A program made the translations under genes and the position numbers. A DNA stretch of 64,000 nucleotides from Lamellibrachia satsuma (taxonomy: Eukaryota; Annelida; Polychaeta; Sabellida; Siboglinidae): positions 4,308,501 through 4,372,500 of the forward strand of contig BSQZ01000002.1 of assembly GCA_033239005.1 (NCBI GenBank), given 5' to 3'. Under the pieces are notes generated by a model. That model was not told the DNA's origin, ran no database searches, and saw only the letters and a program-made list of their open reading frames with translations. Shown here in pieces: positions 1-10,531 of this stretch; position 1 is the stretch's first letter, and each line of letters opens with the position of its first letter.

Positions 1-60
1 TTCCTGTTCTCCTTCTACCACCCGTTTCTGTTTTCCGAGCTCTCTCTCTCTCTCTCTATC

Positions 61-252
61 ATTCTGTCCTCACTCTTAATCTGTATGTGTCCTCACTCAT
101 CCTCTGTATCTGTCCTCACTCATCCTCTGTATGTGTCCTCACTCATCCTCTGAATCTGCCCTCACTCATCCTCTGTATATGTCCTCACTCATCCTCTGTA
201 TCTGTCCTCACTCATCCTCTGTATCTGTCCTCACTCATCCTCTGTATCTGTC
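61..252. repeat. 23-bp minisatellite
   Basis: About eight tandem copies of a 23-bp pyrimidine-rich unit containing CTCACTCATCCTCTGTAT, preceded by a short (TC)n run at 41-58. Units differ by single bases. Open frames across it come only from the repeat. Confidence 0.9.
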
Positions 253-342
253 TTGCCCATCACAGTCTGCTCGCAACTAACTTCATGTTGAGGCGTTATT
301 TCATTCCGATAATTCCTCCATTGTCACCCTATCTTCTCGTTC

Positions 343-383
343 CCATCCATGACCATCCATGACCATCCATGACCATCCATGAG
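343..383. repeat. 11-bp tandem repeat
   Basis: Nearly four perfect copies of CCATGACCATC. It abuts the coding-like fragment that starts at 379. Confidence 0.85.
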
Positions 384-492
384 CACTGCAAAATGGGAGA
401 AGGCCTACGATAAGTTTCGGGAGCAACACCTCCAAGAAGGTAGAATATACAATGACCCCATCAAAACAGAAGCACTTGAAAAAGTTTGGTGA
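379..492 (+). other. Coding-like fragment, 37 codons, unknown
   Basis: A short open frame runs from ATG at 379 to TGA at 490-492. Its composition looks like real protein (a charged helix beginning MSTAKWEKAYDKF and later EGRIYNDPIK), unlike the low-complexity frames around it. I do not recognise the family. It could be the last exon of a gene lying to the left, or a piece of a transposon protein. No acceptor or neighbouring exon could be assigned. Confidence 0.2.
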
Positions 493-649
493 AATCAAGA
501 ATTAATGTGTGAAGGGCATAAACAAAGCAATCACACTGAAGGCGGATACGAGGTTGTTCGGCACCATGACATTCGTTTTGATGAACAAAAAGCGTCCATG
601 AGTACATGACATGTTAGGTTTGCCCTCGCTCTTATGTAAAACGACGTTC

Positions 650-955
650 TTGTAAAGGAAGGTATCCAGGCCTTGTGACTGCTCAAAGCGCATTGCACTT
701 CACCCTCTGGCAGACTTGTTCATTCCAATGCCATCTGGACGTCTCTGGGAAGCATTCAGCAATTGCTGCGCAAAGACTGTTCGTTCACGTGTCCACCTCT
801 GTCTGTAGCCAGGTAGTCATTTGTACAGCTGTGTGAATTGTGTCAACGTCGGGTGAACGAAAATGCCAAAGTTTCGAAACGGCAGTGAGTGGTTTCGAAC
901 CCGGATTCGCTCTATTGAGAGTCCTACTGACGGAGCTATTAAGAAGACCACGAAT
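650..955 (-). mobile_element. tRNA-derived SINE, copy A
   Basis: Shares with the copies at 7777 and 11083 the blocks GACTGCTCAAAGCGC, TTCATTCCAATGCCATCT, GGGAAGCATTCAGC and TTCGAACCCGGATTC. Read on the minus strand, the high-coordinate end is the tRNA-like head with a B-box-like GGTTCGAA core, and the tail is the ATATAGCGC/GCTCAAAGCGC segment, which has decayed in this copy. Superfamily not assigned. Confidence 0.7.
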
Positions 956-959
956 ACAC

Positions 960-2090
960 AGCAGACGATGTTACAAATCCACGTTGATAGGAGTGATTTT
1001 ATCGGGGGTTAACAAGGATTCCGCACTTCTCCAGGTCAGATAAGGTTATTCACCAAGTCAGATAAGATTAGTTGTCAACAATTTAGATAAGGCTAGTCAA
1101 CACTTGTACAGTCAGCTGTTGGTCCAATGCACGCGTGAAACGAGTCAAGTACAATTGACATTGCCTTTCATCAAGTCCGTCTGAGTAACGAAATAAAGTA
1201 TAGTATTTCACGATTGGCCGACACAGACTGACTATTTTTGTGAGCAACTGCGTGGGACACGGCGAACAGCTGGAATTGATGCAAATATTAAAATTACACA
1301 GACTGCATATTGTAACCATAAAATCATACGGAATAAACTATTATATTAGTTGTCATAACTTGACGGCCAAAATGTTTGTTCAACCAAAATAACTTTTTTT
1401 TCATTTGAACGCCGTCGTTGTTATTTCAGTTATTTATTCCTTCTAATTGTGTCTAGATGCTGGAAATATACTTAGTTTGTTAAACTGTTGTGTTTTTGTA
1501 ATGATTGTCGCTGCAAGGCAGGGCCGACCCTATGGAACAACCACCTGCAGTCAGACAGGCCAACTCGCGGCAGTCAATAAAACATGTTTGTTTCATGCAG
1601 TCTTCAGAACACTCTGTCGATAGCAGAAGTGACATGTTAATGACAAATATGTTTTACTTATTTAACTTATTATTTATTTACCTTGTTTTTATTTATCTGG
1701 TCTGCTTAATGTATATGTTTATTTAATGTATAAACTTTTTAATTGTTTATATAATTTATTTAACTAATCTTTTAAACACATGTTTTAGTTTTATCTTTTT
1801 AACTAATTTAAAATTAAGTTAGTTGCACCTTGTTAGCGCCTTTGAACAGGTTTTTAATCCGGACACATGGCGCGTTGCAAATATATAGTAATAAATAATA
1901 ATCAAATACGTGGCTCCTCCAAGTGTCATCTATAACTCTTATAATCCGATTTTTATAAACCACCGATCCACGCTAACCCGCCTATTAGGCTGCCCCTGCT
2001 GACATTCAAGGTCGACATTTGTAAAGAGATAACAGTCGAGTTATATTTTTAAAATATGGTTCACTAAAACATATTTGGCCGGTCAATATA
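960..2090. other. AT-rich spacer, no gene seen
   Basis: Mostly AT-rich intergenic sequence. The open frames are short and show no recognisable domain or codon-like composition. Confidence 0.5.
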
Positions 2091-2161
2091 TTTGGATAGA
2101 GTTTATTTGAACACGAATTTACGACAGGGACGATCGGACTTTGTACCTATCAGCGTGATGG

Positions 2162-2194
2162 TGACGTCACATGGATGGACATGCGCTATAAATA
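2162..2194 (+). promoter_or_regulatory. Candidate core promoter: CRE plus TATA box
   Basis: A perfect palindromic CRE, TGACGTCA, at 2162-2169 is followed 17 nt later by TATAAATA at 2187-2194. The spacing and orientation suit a plus-strand start near 2217-2225. The next plus-strand gene is PLAC8 gene 1, which has a splice acceptor before its ATG and so needs an upstream first exon. Assigning this promoter to that gene is inference. Both motifs can arise by chance in AT-rich DNA. Confidence 0.35.
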
Positions 2195-2216
2195 CGACCA
2201 AATTGACCAGCGATTG

Positions 2217-2329
2217 GCACAAGACGAGCGTGTGTCGGCAACAGACCATTTGCTCATTCAAACAATCCAGACGGAAGCCACAGAAGAGGTCGGAGGAGAT
2301 CATTGCTTTGCCCTAGGAACAAGCAGAAG
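2217..2329 (+). other. Possible noncoding first exon of PLAC8 gene 1
   Basis: Downstream of the CRE/TATA pair the sequence is less AT-rich and ends in a donor-like GCAGAAG|GTACGG at 2329/2330. Splicing to the acceptor at 4906-4907 would give a 2.6-kb 5' UTR intron. Nothing but position and splice signals supports it. Confidence 0.22.
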
Positions 2330-2399
2330 GTACGGATTTGTAATTGCTGCGTTTGCAAATTTAAGGACAATATATAAGGTTTGGAGATAAAATGTGGTA

Positions 2400-3145
2400 A
2401 GTAAATAGCGGACGACGTTGAGACGTGCTTTTTTCAAAATGGTGCGCATGTTTTAATGTTACATGATAAAGGCATAATAATGAACATTTCACTGTTTTGT
2501 TCTATGTTCGATGTGAAGAAAAACATAGATATAGATCCATTACGTTGGGCAATATCACATATCAATTCAGATCATCGTACACATTTAAAAAGAAAACTGA
2601 GCACATTTCATCCTGCAAGGCTTTCCTCATACACCAATAACATCATACATCCAAAAAATGCGACCAGCTGAGTATGTTGTCCTTCTCAACGATCTCTCTG
2701 AGAGTTGTATTTGCGCGACTTCATCTCTGAGGGTCCCACCCCGAGTAAAACTCGAAATGTTTCAGCAGGGACTTGAACCGTGACATTGCTATGTGTGAAC
2801 TTATTGTGTTTTCAACTAGCTAATACTAGGAAGTATTTACTTCCGAAACACCTTATTATTGTGGATAAAATGCGTACAGTTCGTCAAAGGGCACACGTCG
2901 CATTAAAAATGCCTTTCCTGCCTGCGAAGGGTGCGTGAGCTGACGGGGTAATACCACGCAAAGTATATTTGCTTCATTCACACCGCACTGGGCTTTTCTT
3001 TTTGACACGATGGTATTTAGCAATACTTCATAAAACTGTTTTTCAAAGCATCAACCGCCAGCTTGCAAGTGGAGAAGCCGTTGTGTTATCTGTCACGAGT
3101 TCAACCATTTATCATGTATGTATCAACTGGCCTTATCATATATCG
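2400..3145. other. No gene seen
   Basis: Ordinary AT-rich sequence. Short open frames have no recognisable product. Confidence 0.45.
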
Positions 3146-3593
3146 GGCAATTCTATTTTTAAATATGCTGACACAACTAGCTTTAACAGAATCGGTAGAT
3201 AATGCATTATGTGTATTCATTGTCCTCCGTGAGAATGAGTACTTTCTGACATCCAGTCAATTCTATTTGTAAACATGCTGACACAACTAGCTTTAACAGA
3301 ATCGGTAGATAATGCATTATGTGTATTCATTTTCCTCCGTGAGAATGAGTACTTTCTGACATCCAGTCAATTTTATTTGTAAACATGCTGACACAACTAG
3401 CTTTAACAGAATCGGTAGATAATACATTATGTGTATTCATTTTCCTCCGTGAGAATGAGTACTTTCTGACATCCAGTCAATTTTATTTGTAAACATGCTG
3501 ACACAACTAGCTTTAACAGAATCGGTAGATAATGCATTATGTGTATTCCTTGTCCTCCGTGAGAATGAGTACTTTCTGACATCCAGTCAATTC
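3146..3593. repeat. 110-bp tandem repeat built from LINE coding sequence
   Basis: Four direct copies with a period of exactly 110 bp (for example, CATGCTGACACAACTAG recurs at about 3274, 3384 and 3494, with the first copy at 3164). Translated on the minus strand, each unit is the LINE C-terminal motif. As 110 is not a multiple of three, the array cannot be one continuous protein. Copies differ by only a few bases, so the amplification is recent relative to the LINE's decay. Confidence 0.9.
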
Positions 3594-3906
3594 GTTCTTA
3601 TCTACTTTCACTTCAACTTAATTATGGAGAGAACAATTCTATCGATATCTTCATAACCTTTCAATATTAAGAATGTTGTTTCCCCTCACCCAGGTCTAGA
3701 AACAGCGTAACCACCATACATACGTTTTGTATTCTTTCTAGCTTAGTTATGTCCTTCTTACGACAGTACACCCACGCGTGGATATAATATTCCAAATATG
3801 AGCTAACTATTGCTTTGAACAGAGGTATGGTTAGCTCCTTCACCTTATATTGAATATTTCTCTTATTTAGCCATACGGTTTGCTTATTATTTAAAGCCGC
3901 AGTCAC
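3146..3906 (-). mobile_element. LINE reverse transcriptase C-terminus (CR1/Jockey-like), degenerate
   Basis: On the minus strand 3906-3667 reads as the familiar C-terminal region of CR1/Jockey-type ORF2 (LTIPLFKAIVSSYLEYYI followed by KKDITKLERIQNV), the segment normally written as LVRPHLEYC...KKDI..LERVQRR. Beyond a frame break, the region to 3146 encodes the final LDVRKYSFSRR...NALSTDSVKAS motif, here present four times in tandem. The palm and endonuclease domains are missing. A 5'-truncated, dead insertion. Confidence 0.8.
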
Positions 3907-3949
3907 ATACTGCTACGAAACGGTCATATCAGCAACTGCTACACTTTAT

Positions 3950-4500
3950 CATGCGTCAAGAAGTCTCCGACTGCCTCCGTGCTGGCTCCTGTTGTTCAGC
4001 GATCGAGTCTAACGGTACTCTGTCTGTCAGTTCTGGTTTCTTACGTCTCCGCGGACAGACAAGCATAGTAAAACCAAGTAGATGTGTAGTGTACATTATA
4101 GGGTTGGGCATTGCCAAACGTTTTGTATCGCGATATATCGCAATACAGAGGACCGTACCGCGATAGGTATCGCAATATACTGTGGTCGTTTTGGTTAAGG
4201 TATAATATGGCTTAATATGTTGTGTTTTATTGTAGTATGACATGTCTGGCTGATATGTCTATATTAAATAATAAATGTACAACTGTTTTAATATGTAGAT
4301 CGCAACTAAAACTGTCTGCTTCTGCACCGTCCACGATCTGCGTATGTTAGTCTTTGAGTGTAGTGTCTACCAGCAAGCGTAGGGAGGTGAAGCAGACCAG
4401 TGACCGAGACGGGGCCGTCCCGTATATATTAATAATTTTATTTGTGACGAAATGGGCTACTCTACGTTGTATTATCTGGTCGTTCACGGTTTGTCGTCGG
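3950..4500. other. Unassigned, with ATCG-palindrome patch
   Basis: No gene seen. At 4124-4195 there is a patch of nested palindromes (TATCGCGATATATCGCAATA and the related CCGCGATAGGTATCGCAATA), the kind of sequence often found in subterminal parts of nonautonomous DNA transposons. A related ATCGATA-rich patch lies at 12560-12850. Confidence 0.4.
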
Positions 4501-4504
4501 CAAT

Positions 4505-4648
4505 TGGGCTATTGGGCTATGGTGTAATGTTTTGATTTGCTTCGTATGTAACCTATTGCGCCATTACACTGTAGCATGGTAAACTAATGGGTGAATAAAC
4601 TTAGTCCCCCTTTGGCCTCGCATTTTGAGATCTTAGATACGTCACTGG
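4505..4648 (-). mobile_element. hAT-like transposon end, copy 1
   Basis: The right edge, reverse-complemented, begins CCAGTGACGTATCTAAGATC and continues with a block shared in inverted orientation with 13111-13215 (GGCCAAAGGGG..AAACTTAGTCACCCATTAGTTTAC). A CAGTGGCGTA-type terminus is typical of hAT elements. The rest of the element was not delimited. Confidence 0.5.
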
Positions 4649-4907
4649 ATATATCTTCTCGTAAAATCCATGTAAACTGTATGAAGGGACACTCGACAAA
4701 TAAAGCATGGCGGGGGTGTGTGTTAAGATGTCGTCGAACATTAAGCCCAACTTAGTATGCTTAAACGTTCAGGTTTCAAACAGTTTCGAGAAGATAACCA
4801 TAAAGAGTATGCCATTAAAACGTAACTTTGCCTCGATCTAACTTAACATCAGTGAATTTGTTCACGTTAGCAATTCACACGGTGTACCGTGGCGTTTATG
4901 TTGCTAG

Positions 4908-4920
4908 CCTCTCGAGAAAA
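4908..4920 (+). promoter_or_regulatory. 5' UTR splice acceptor of PLAC8 gene 1
   Basis: TTTATGTTGCTAG ends at 4907, 13 nt before the ATG. PLAC8 gene 3 has the same arrangement (TTTATGTTATTAG, 14 nt before ATG), and genes 2 and 4 also have an AG 14 nt upstream. The coding exon therefore starts with a 13-14 nt UTR remnant after an upstream noncoding exon. Confidence 0.6.
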
Positions 4921-6467
4921 ATGGACATGAAACAGCCAGATAACGTCGTTGTGGTGCAGCAGCCTATGGCTGGTGACGTCCCCCAGCAACTTCGAGAGTG
5001 GAACTCAGGAGTGTTCAGCTGCTGCTCTGACTGCGGCTCGTGTGAGTATGTGCGTGTTCGTGTGCGTGTGCGTGTGTGTGTGCGCGTGCGTGTGAGTGTG
5101 CGTGTGCGTATGCGTGCTTGCATGTTCAAAACATATTTACAATATTAATGATGGATAAAGAAAATCTGCGTGTTCTCTCTATTCTATCTCTATCTATTTA
5201 AACACTCAATATAGTTAGGTCACTTTATTGTTTAATCCTTTTATTAGCATAACACATTTGGGAGAGCGGATTGCTACTTTGTATTTTGGTTGACTAACAG
5301 TCATTACAGGTAGTTAGATTGCCATTTAGTAATGTTGTTTGATGCCGTTGGGTGTTTTGTTTACTCGAGACTCATCGAATTAACGTTTCAATTATTCTAT
5401 TTAACGGTTCTGCAAACATACAAATAACTAAGTCACAAATCTGAAGTGATTAATTCTGAGTTCATTGGATGTTCTCTTTCGTCCAGATTTATAAATTCTA
5501 CAAAAACTATTACTTATTTTTTTCTTAGGTCTATTCGGCTTGTGCTGCTTACACTGCCTCATGTGCAGCGTCTCGTCACGCTTGGATGAACATTGTCTGG
5601 CTGGTTATTGTGGCCTCGTTGCTCTCAGGACCAAGCTTAGACTGATGAACGGCATTGAGGTAAGTTTGCACTTGTGTGGTCAAAATATACCTATATCTAA
5701 AATCAATAATATTGTTATATAATATTATTGATAATAGTATAATATAATATTATGGACCGCTATCTATTTTTTATTTTAATGATTTAGTGAGAATACCATA
5801 CAGCTTGTGTATTTCCATTGCATGATGAACGACTTTGATTATGTACTTAAATATAGAACCAATATGAATCAATAATCAATAGATAACGGTGAAATTGTAT
5901 TTTAATGTAGTTTATTAAAACACATGTGGACTGTTAAAGTGCTAGAATTAATGCAGTGCATACTATATAACAATTCAAACGAACAGACTGTGTTTATTTA
6001 AGGTGGGTTTAGTGAACTGCCATTTACACCTTTGAAGTCAGACACCGTCCATGACCGGGATAGTTCATCTTGAATTACTTTTTCGAGCACTCATTCGGCG
6101 CTTCGGACACATAATTCAAAGTCATCCAATGACGTCACAACACACCGCACCATACCACTCCACTCCACACCACACCATACCACACCACACCACACCACAC
6201 TACACCACAACACACCATACCACACCACACAAAACAACAACACACGCCAGAACACTAAACCACAACACAATGTGATATAATGAAATAATTGAATAAAATG
6301 TCGAATAGTATACATTATACAGTATTATTATATTTTGTTTGTCTCCATGGTTGACACCATCGCTCGTGTTTCAGGGCGGCGTGTGCAGCGACGGTCTTTA
6401 CATTGCTTTTTGCGGTTCGTGCGTAGTCTGTCAGATGGACCGAGAACTCAAGTACCTTGGTCGCTAG
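4921..6467 (+). CDS. PLAC8-domain (cornifelin-like) protein, gene 1
   Basis: Three exons: 4921-5041, 5529-5659 and 6375-6467 (TAG), giving 114 residues. Donors are GTGAGT and GTAAGT; acceptors are TTCTTAG and TTTCAG. Intron 1 is phase 1 and intron 2 phase 0, as in the three paralogs. The protein starts MDMKQPDNVVVVQQP, then EWNSGVFSCCSDCGSC, then the Cys-rich core (CCLHCLMC, LRTKLRLMNGIE), and ends with VCQMDRELKYLGR. This is the PLAC8 architecture (small Cys-rich domain, usual length 100-150 aa). Family members include cornifelin, PLAC8/onzin and plant FW2.2-like proteins; the molecular activity is not uniform, so none is assigned. Compared with its paralogs, exon 3 lacks the DWICSxCFMPC cysteines (it reads DGLYIAFCGSC), the most divergent feature of this copy. 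Convergent with gene 2. Start chosen by paralog alignment and the upstream acceptor. Confidence 0.9.
5042..5125. repeat. TGTGCG-type microsatellite beside exon 1 donor
   Basis: An imperfect (GT/GC)n run starts within ten bases of the donor of PLAC8 gene 1 intron 1. A similar run follows the same donor in gene 4 (41680-41735). Confidence 0.85.
6134..6260. repeat. CACAC/CATAC low-complexity tract
   Basis: Degenerate (CACAC)n with ACCATAC variants inside intron 2 of PLAC8 gene 1. Confidence 0.85.
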
Positions 6468-6659
6468 GCGGCGCCATATTAGACGACCGACGTTTCAGCC
6501 ATGTCAACAGCCTCGATTCACAACGTCAAGAGGCGTTTGTCGATGTCACAATCGATGTTTGCCCAGAATCTGGCTCATTAGTTATGAGTAGCATTGTAGA
6601 AGCATGTGCACTGCATACCAATCAATTCTAAACGGGACTTATATTGAAACAATTCGCAC

Positions 6660-6669
6660 AATAAAATAA
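6660..6669 (+). terminator. Poly(A) signal of PLAC8 gene 1
   Basis: AATAAAATAAA contains two overlapping AATAAA signals about 190 nt after the stop codon at 6467. Confidence 0.5.
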
Positions 6670-7770
6670 AACGGATTCAATATTTAGCAATGTGTTTGTT
6701 CCGTATAATGCCACTACCGGCTCCACTAACTCTGCGGCGACTGACTGTCCAGCAAACGGCAATAACTAAGAAAGCGAAACCAAATCAATTGAACTTAAAT
6801 ATAGCGCCAACATGAATCAATCAACTAAGTGATGTCACCAGATGGTAACAGTCAAAATATGGGTCTGATGCCGAAACTTATCTCGCGTAGTTCATGAAGG
6901 CGAGCGAGACTCTCGACTACCGCACGAATCAATATCATCCCCGCCACAAAACATTGAACTGTGAATTGAAATCGCAGCAATGTGGAGGGCATCTGCCATT
7001 TATAAAATCGGCGGCTGTAATATTTATGTATCGAGCAAAATGGACTATGAATAACATTCAATTGCCAAAGTATCAACAAGGAATGTATTGAAGAAATGTT
7101 TCGGATTCATGGTATGTGTTAGTTAAAGGGAAAGTCATGGTGTTGGGCCTATGCACCTATAAGAGTTACTGAAACATAACCATTTGCAACTACAATTAAA
7201 CATACATCACGCCAGTAGTTTACAAAGAACTTGTTGAACACACATCGTCTTAATTTCATGGGCCGCGCCATACTGTTAGATAACCGTACGTCACGAGTGT
7301 TAAAGTCTAGTAAAAGTCGCTCGCCAAACGAAAATATATTTTTATACACCTAATCCTATATTTGCCAATACGATATGGCTATGCTGCTGGCGTCCAAACT
7401 CAACTTATGTAACATTTTGTTGGCCTTTGTTTACTAAACTATATCTCTTTCTGGCAAAATAACACGTTTTTTAGACTTAGCGATGGTTATGTGTACGCCG
7501 GTCTCCCTTAATACGTCACAATAGTCTAAGTTGCCCCGATTTTCATAGAACTGCGCATGCGCTTACCGGTCTCGCTAGTTAACATGTCAGCCATCAGTCA
7601 ACTGGGGAAATGACCGGAATCTCCCACTTTCAGAACGCATTCTGAGTAAACCAGTGGCGTGATATTCTTGATTTTTGTTGCATGTGGTTAGTTTTTATTA
7701 TCTCTTTTGGGTGCATAGCCCCAAAACCATGACGTTTGTCTCGTTTTGAACAGAGAAATGGCTTTGTATA
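6670..7770. other. No gene seen
   Basis: Intergenic sequence with short frames only. A hAT-terminus-like CCAGTGGCGTGA occurs at 7650 but no element could be delimited. Confidence 0.45.
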
Positions 7771-7776
7771 AAGTAA

Positions 7777-8104
7777 AAGGTTTGTTCTTATATAGCGCGG
7801 TATCCGGTCCATAGGACTGCTCAAAGCGCTTTACACTTCACCCCCTGGCAGACCTGTTCATTCCAATGCCATCTCAACTTCTTTGGGAAGTATTCAGCCA
7901 CGCTGTAATTGCTGCGCGAAGGCTATTCGTTCACATATCCACCACTGTCTGTATTGCCAGGTACTCATTTATACAGCTGAGTGAACTGTGGCAACGTGGG
8001 GTGATCAAACTTGCGAAAGGTTCGAAGCGACCGCAGTGGGATTTGAAACCGGGTTCTCTCGATTGAGAGTCCGGCCTTCTAACCGGTATGCTATCGCGCC
8101 CCAC
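7777..8104 (-). mobile_element. tRNA-derived SINE, copy B (best preserved)
   Basis: The fullest of the SINE copies, about 330 bp. Minus-strand order: tRNA-like head (GGGGCGCGATAGCATACCGG, then the B-box-like GGTTTCAAATCC), a central body, and a tail reading GCGCTTTGAGCAGTCC and CCGCGCTATATAAG. The head is not a functional tRNA: the cloverleaf is incomplete and no clear anticodon stem is seen. Copies A (650), C (11083) and D (51060) share the body. Confidence 0.75.
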
Positions 8105-9365
8105 ACGTATGAGCAGGACAATGCTTGATACAAACAATTAGTAATTTTGGTCGTTATCACAAGTGAAGCAATCGGATTTTTTAATGATTCGAAATTCGGC
8201 GGCCGAATGAATTGTCTTGTTTCGATGTAATTTATCTCCTTTAATATAAGATATTTAAGATAACAGTAAGAGTCTATTGTGTGAATGATGTTCTTACCTA
8301 TGTTCGGACCACTTCATATTTGTTTATCAGCACACATAACTTTACAGCGTTTCACGTGTAGGCTTAGATTTATTTGACTAAGATCGGGCACGTGTTGTCA
8401 TGGATACACGATTGTTTGTCGACAAATCCAACTCTCTTGTATGTAAGTACAACATGGATGTCGAGAAAATGTAATGTTGTTGTCGCGGGGGTGACATACT
8501 ACATAACATTGGTTAGGGTACGGTGGCCAAGAAGCCCCCCCAAGGGAAATCGTATACAGGAAATAATCATTTCGGTACGTATCGTATGTCTGCTATGAAT
8601 GGTTTAGTTCATTATCTTAGGTTGTAGCAATTTTAGCGGAGGTTCCCATGGCGGGGGTAAGGAGTCGCTTCCCGGAATAACCCTGCTGCAAAACACAACA
8701 CTAACATAAGATGAAATCGCGTGGTTTCGACGGAAGTACAACACGTCATTTGCACGAATATGCTGCTGTGAGATAAAACAATCGCGTGTCTATGCCAACG
8801 CATCGGCAATCGGGTTCGAAGTTGGTCAAACATCAGATCAGCCGTCAGATTTTGCGCTCCGATGCTAGCGTTTTGATTTTTTTTAATTATCACTAAGCGT
8901 TATTGTTGGTCCGCTGTATTCCTTGCTGAAACTAATTCTCTCCGACTCTCTCATTTTGAGTACAAATTATACTTCAATTGTATACAATTGTGGATGATGT
9001 TTGCATTGAAAATGTGTATAGGAACAAAATAGTGTTCGTTTTTTGGGGGGAAACTATGTTACGTATACGCATATGCACAGTTGCAATAACGTACGTCACG
9101 TACAAGTCGTGAACAACAATCGCGTTGTACAGCCATCCAGGCGGTTTATACCACTCCACATTGTACATTTTTAATTTATAATCAAGTTGTGGCAGTGATG
9201 ATAATGCTTAGTGGCATTATCGAAATGCATAAAATAGTTAACAATATAATAGTTATCCACATCAATGTTATAATAGCTTTATTAACCAATGGTCTCTATA
9301 AATAAGGCTGCCATAACACTGTGTCTATGATAAATATCAATTTATTGTTTTACAGTTGACTGTTG
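8105..9365. other. No gene seen
   Basis: Mixed-composition spacer. The longest frames (64-86 codons) lack recognisable domains. Confidence 0.45.
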
Positions 9366-9656
9366 TTTTATTGTTGCCTACTAAAAGGGGATAATATCCA
9401 GGGGATAATTTTATTGTTGCCTATTAACAGGGGATAATATCTAGGGGATAATTTTATTGTTGCCTATTAACAGGGGATAATATCTAGGGGATAATTTTAT
9501 TGTTGCCTATTAACAGGGGATAATATCCAGGGGATAATTTTATTGTTGCCTATTAACAGGGGATAATATCCAGGGGATAATTTTATTGTTGCCTATTAAC
9601 AGGGGATAATATCCAGGGGATAATTTTATTGTTGCCTATTAACAGGGGATAATTTC
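9366..9656. repeat. 43-bp minisatellite
   Basis: Six to seven copies with a 43-bp period. Each contains ATTGTTGCCTATTAACAGG and two AGGGGATAAT motifs. Nearly identical copies. The AGGGGATAATnnCC core decays rightward into GGGGGATTTT variants up to about 9720. Confidence 0.92.
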
Positions 9657-10531
9657 CCTAGGGAGATTTTGTCAAGGGGGATTTTGGCGGTGCACATTGT
9701 CTGGGGGATTTTTTCCGGAGGGCGATGTCCTAGAATAGTTTATATTACTATGCGTTATATTGGACACATTTCTGTTCCGAAAGCTTCTTTGAAAGTCGCC
9801 TACACAGCGAAAATGATCGATTGGAGAAAACACGTCATTTGTATTGTGAGACCGTACTGCAGAGTAAACCGAAACATCTCAGACGACGTAAAGACGAGCA
9901 CGAACACAAATATAGTGACCATTTTTAATAACAACGCCAATTAGAGGCCAACTTTAGAGATTCACAATTACTCTTATCGAATAATATTAAAGGAGACCGG
10001 GAAGGAGATGGAGTTGAACTAGAACTGAACGTATTGTTGTATTTACTTGTTATACGTATATACGTTAACGTACTCTGCACGTACAATATAATTTCCTGAT
10101 GATATAACATCATTCCTTTTTACTCTACCAGTCTGCGCTACGCTGATCAATCAAAACATTTTGTTCAATATATTTGCAAATATATGTCTTTTTCATAATA
10201 ATTTCCCATCAAAATGTACTCGTAAAGAACTCGTTACGTCACAAGTTTCTCATGCCAACCGTAAATAAAATATGACCTGCGCTGGGTTACCGATAGTGCG
10301 TTCATTGTTATCATTGGATGTGTGAGGCGAAAACCATTCCTTGCTTTACAAACTAAGAAAAACAAATATTCATTATTACTAAGCACATATCGTCATTATT
10401 ACTAAGCAGATATATCAGATGAGATGGGGCTTCCGCGATCACGCTTGTTGTCGACGATTGTGCTGTCCTCTTGCGACCAGTGAACGGATTGTGCTGCCCT
10501 CTTGCGATCAGTGAATAGATTGTGCTGCTCT
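9657..10531. other. 3' flank of PLAC8 gene 2, no gene seen
   Basis: Downstream of the minus-strand gene. No clear poly(A) signal could be chosen and no other coding sequence is recognisable. Confidence 0.4.

Noticed and set aside
8020..8105. Functional tRNA gene at the SINE head
   Set aside because: B-box-like sequence is present but there is no complete cloverleaf, and the same head occurs attached to the same body in other SINE copies.
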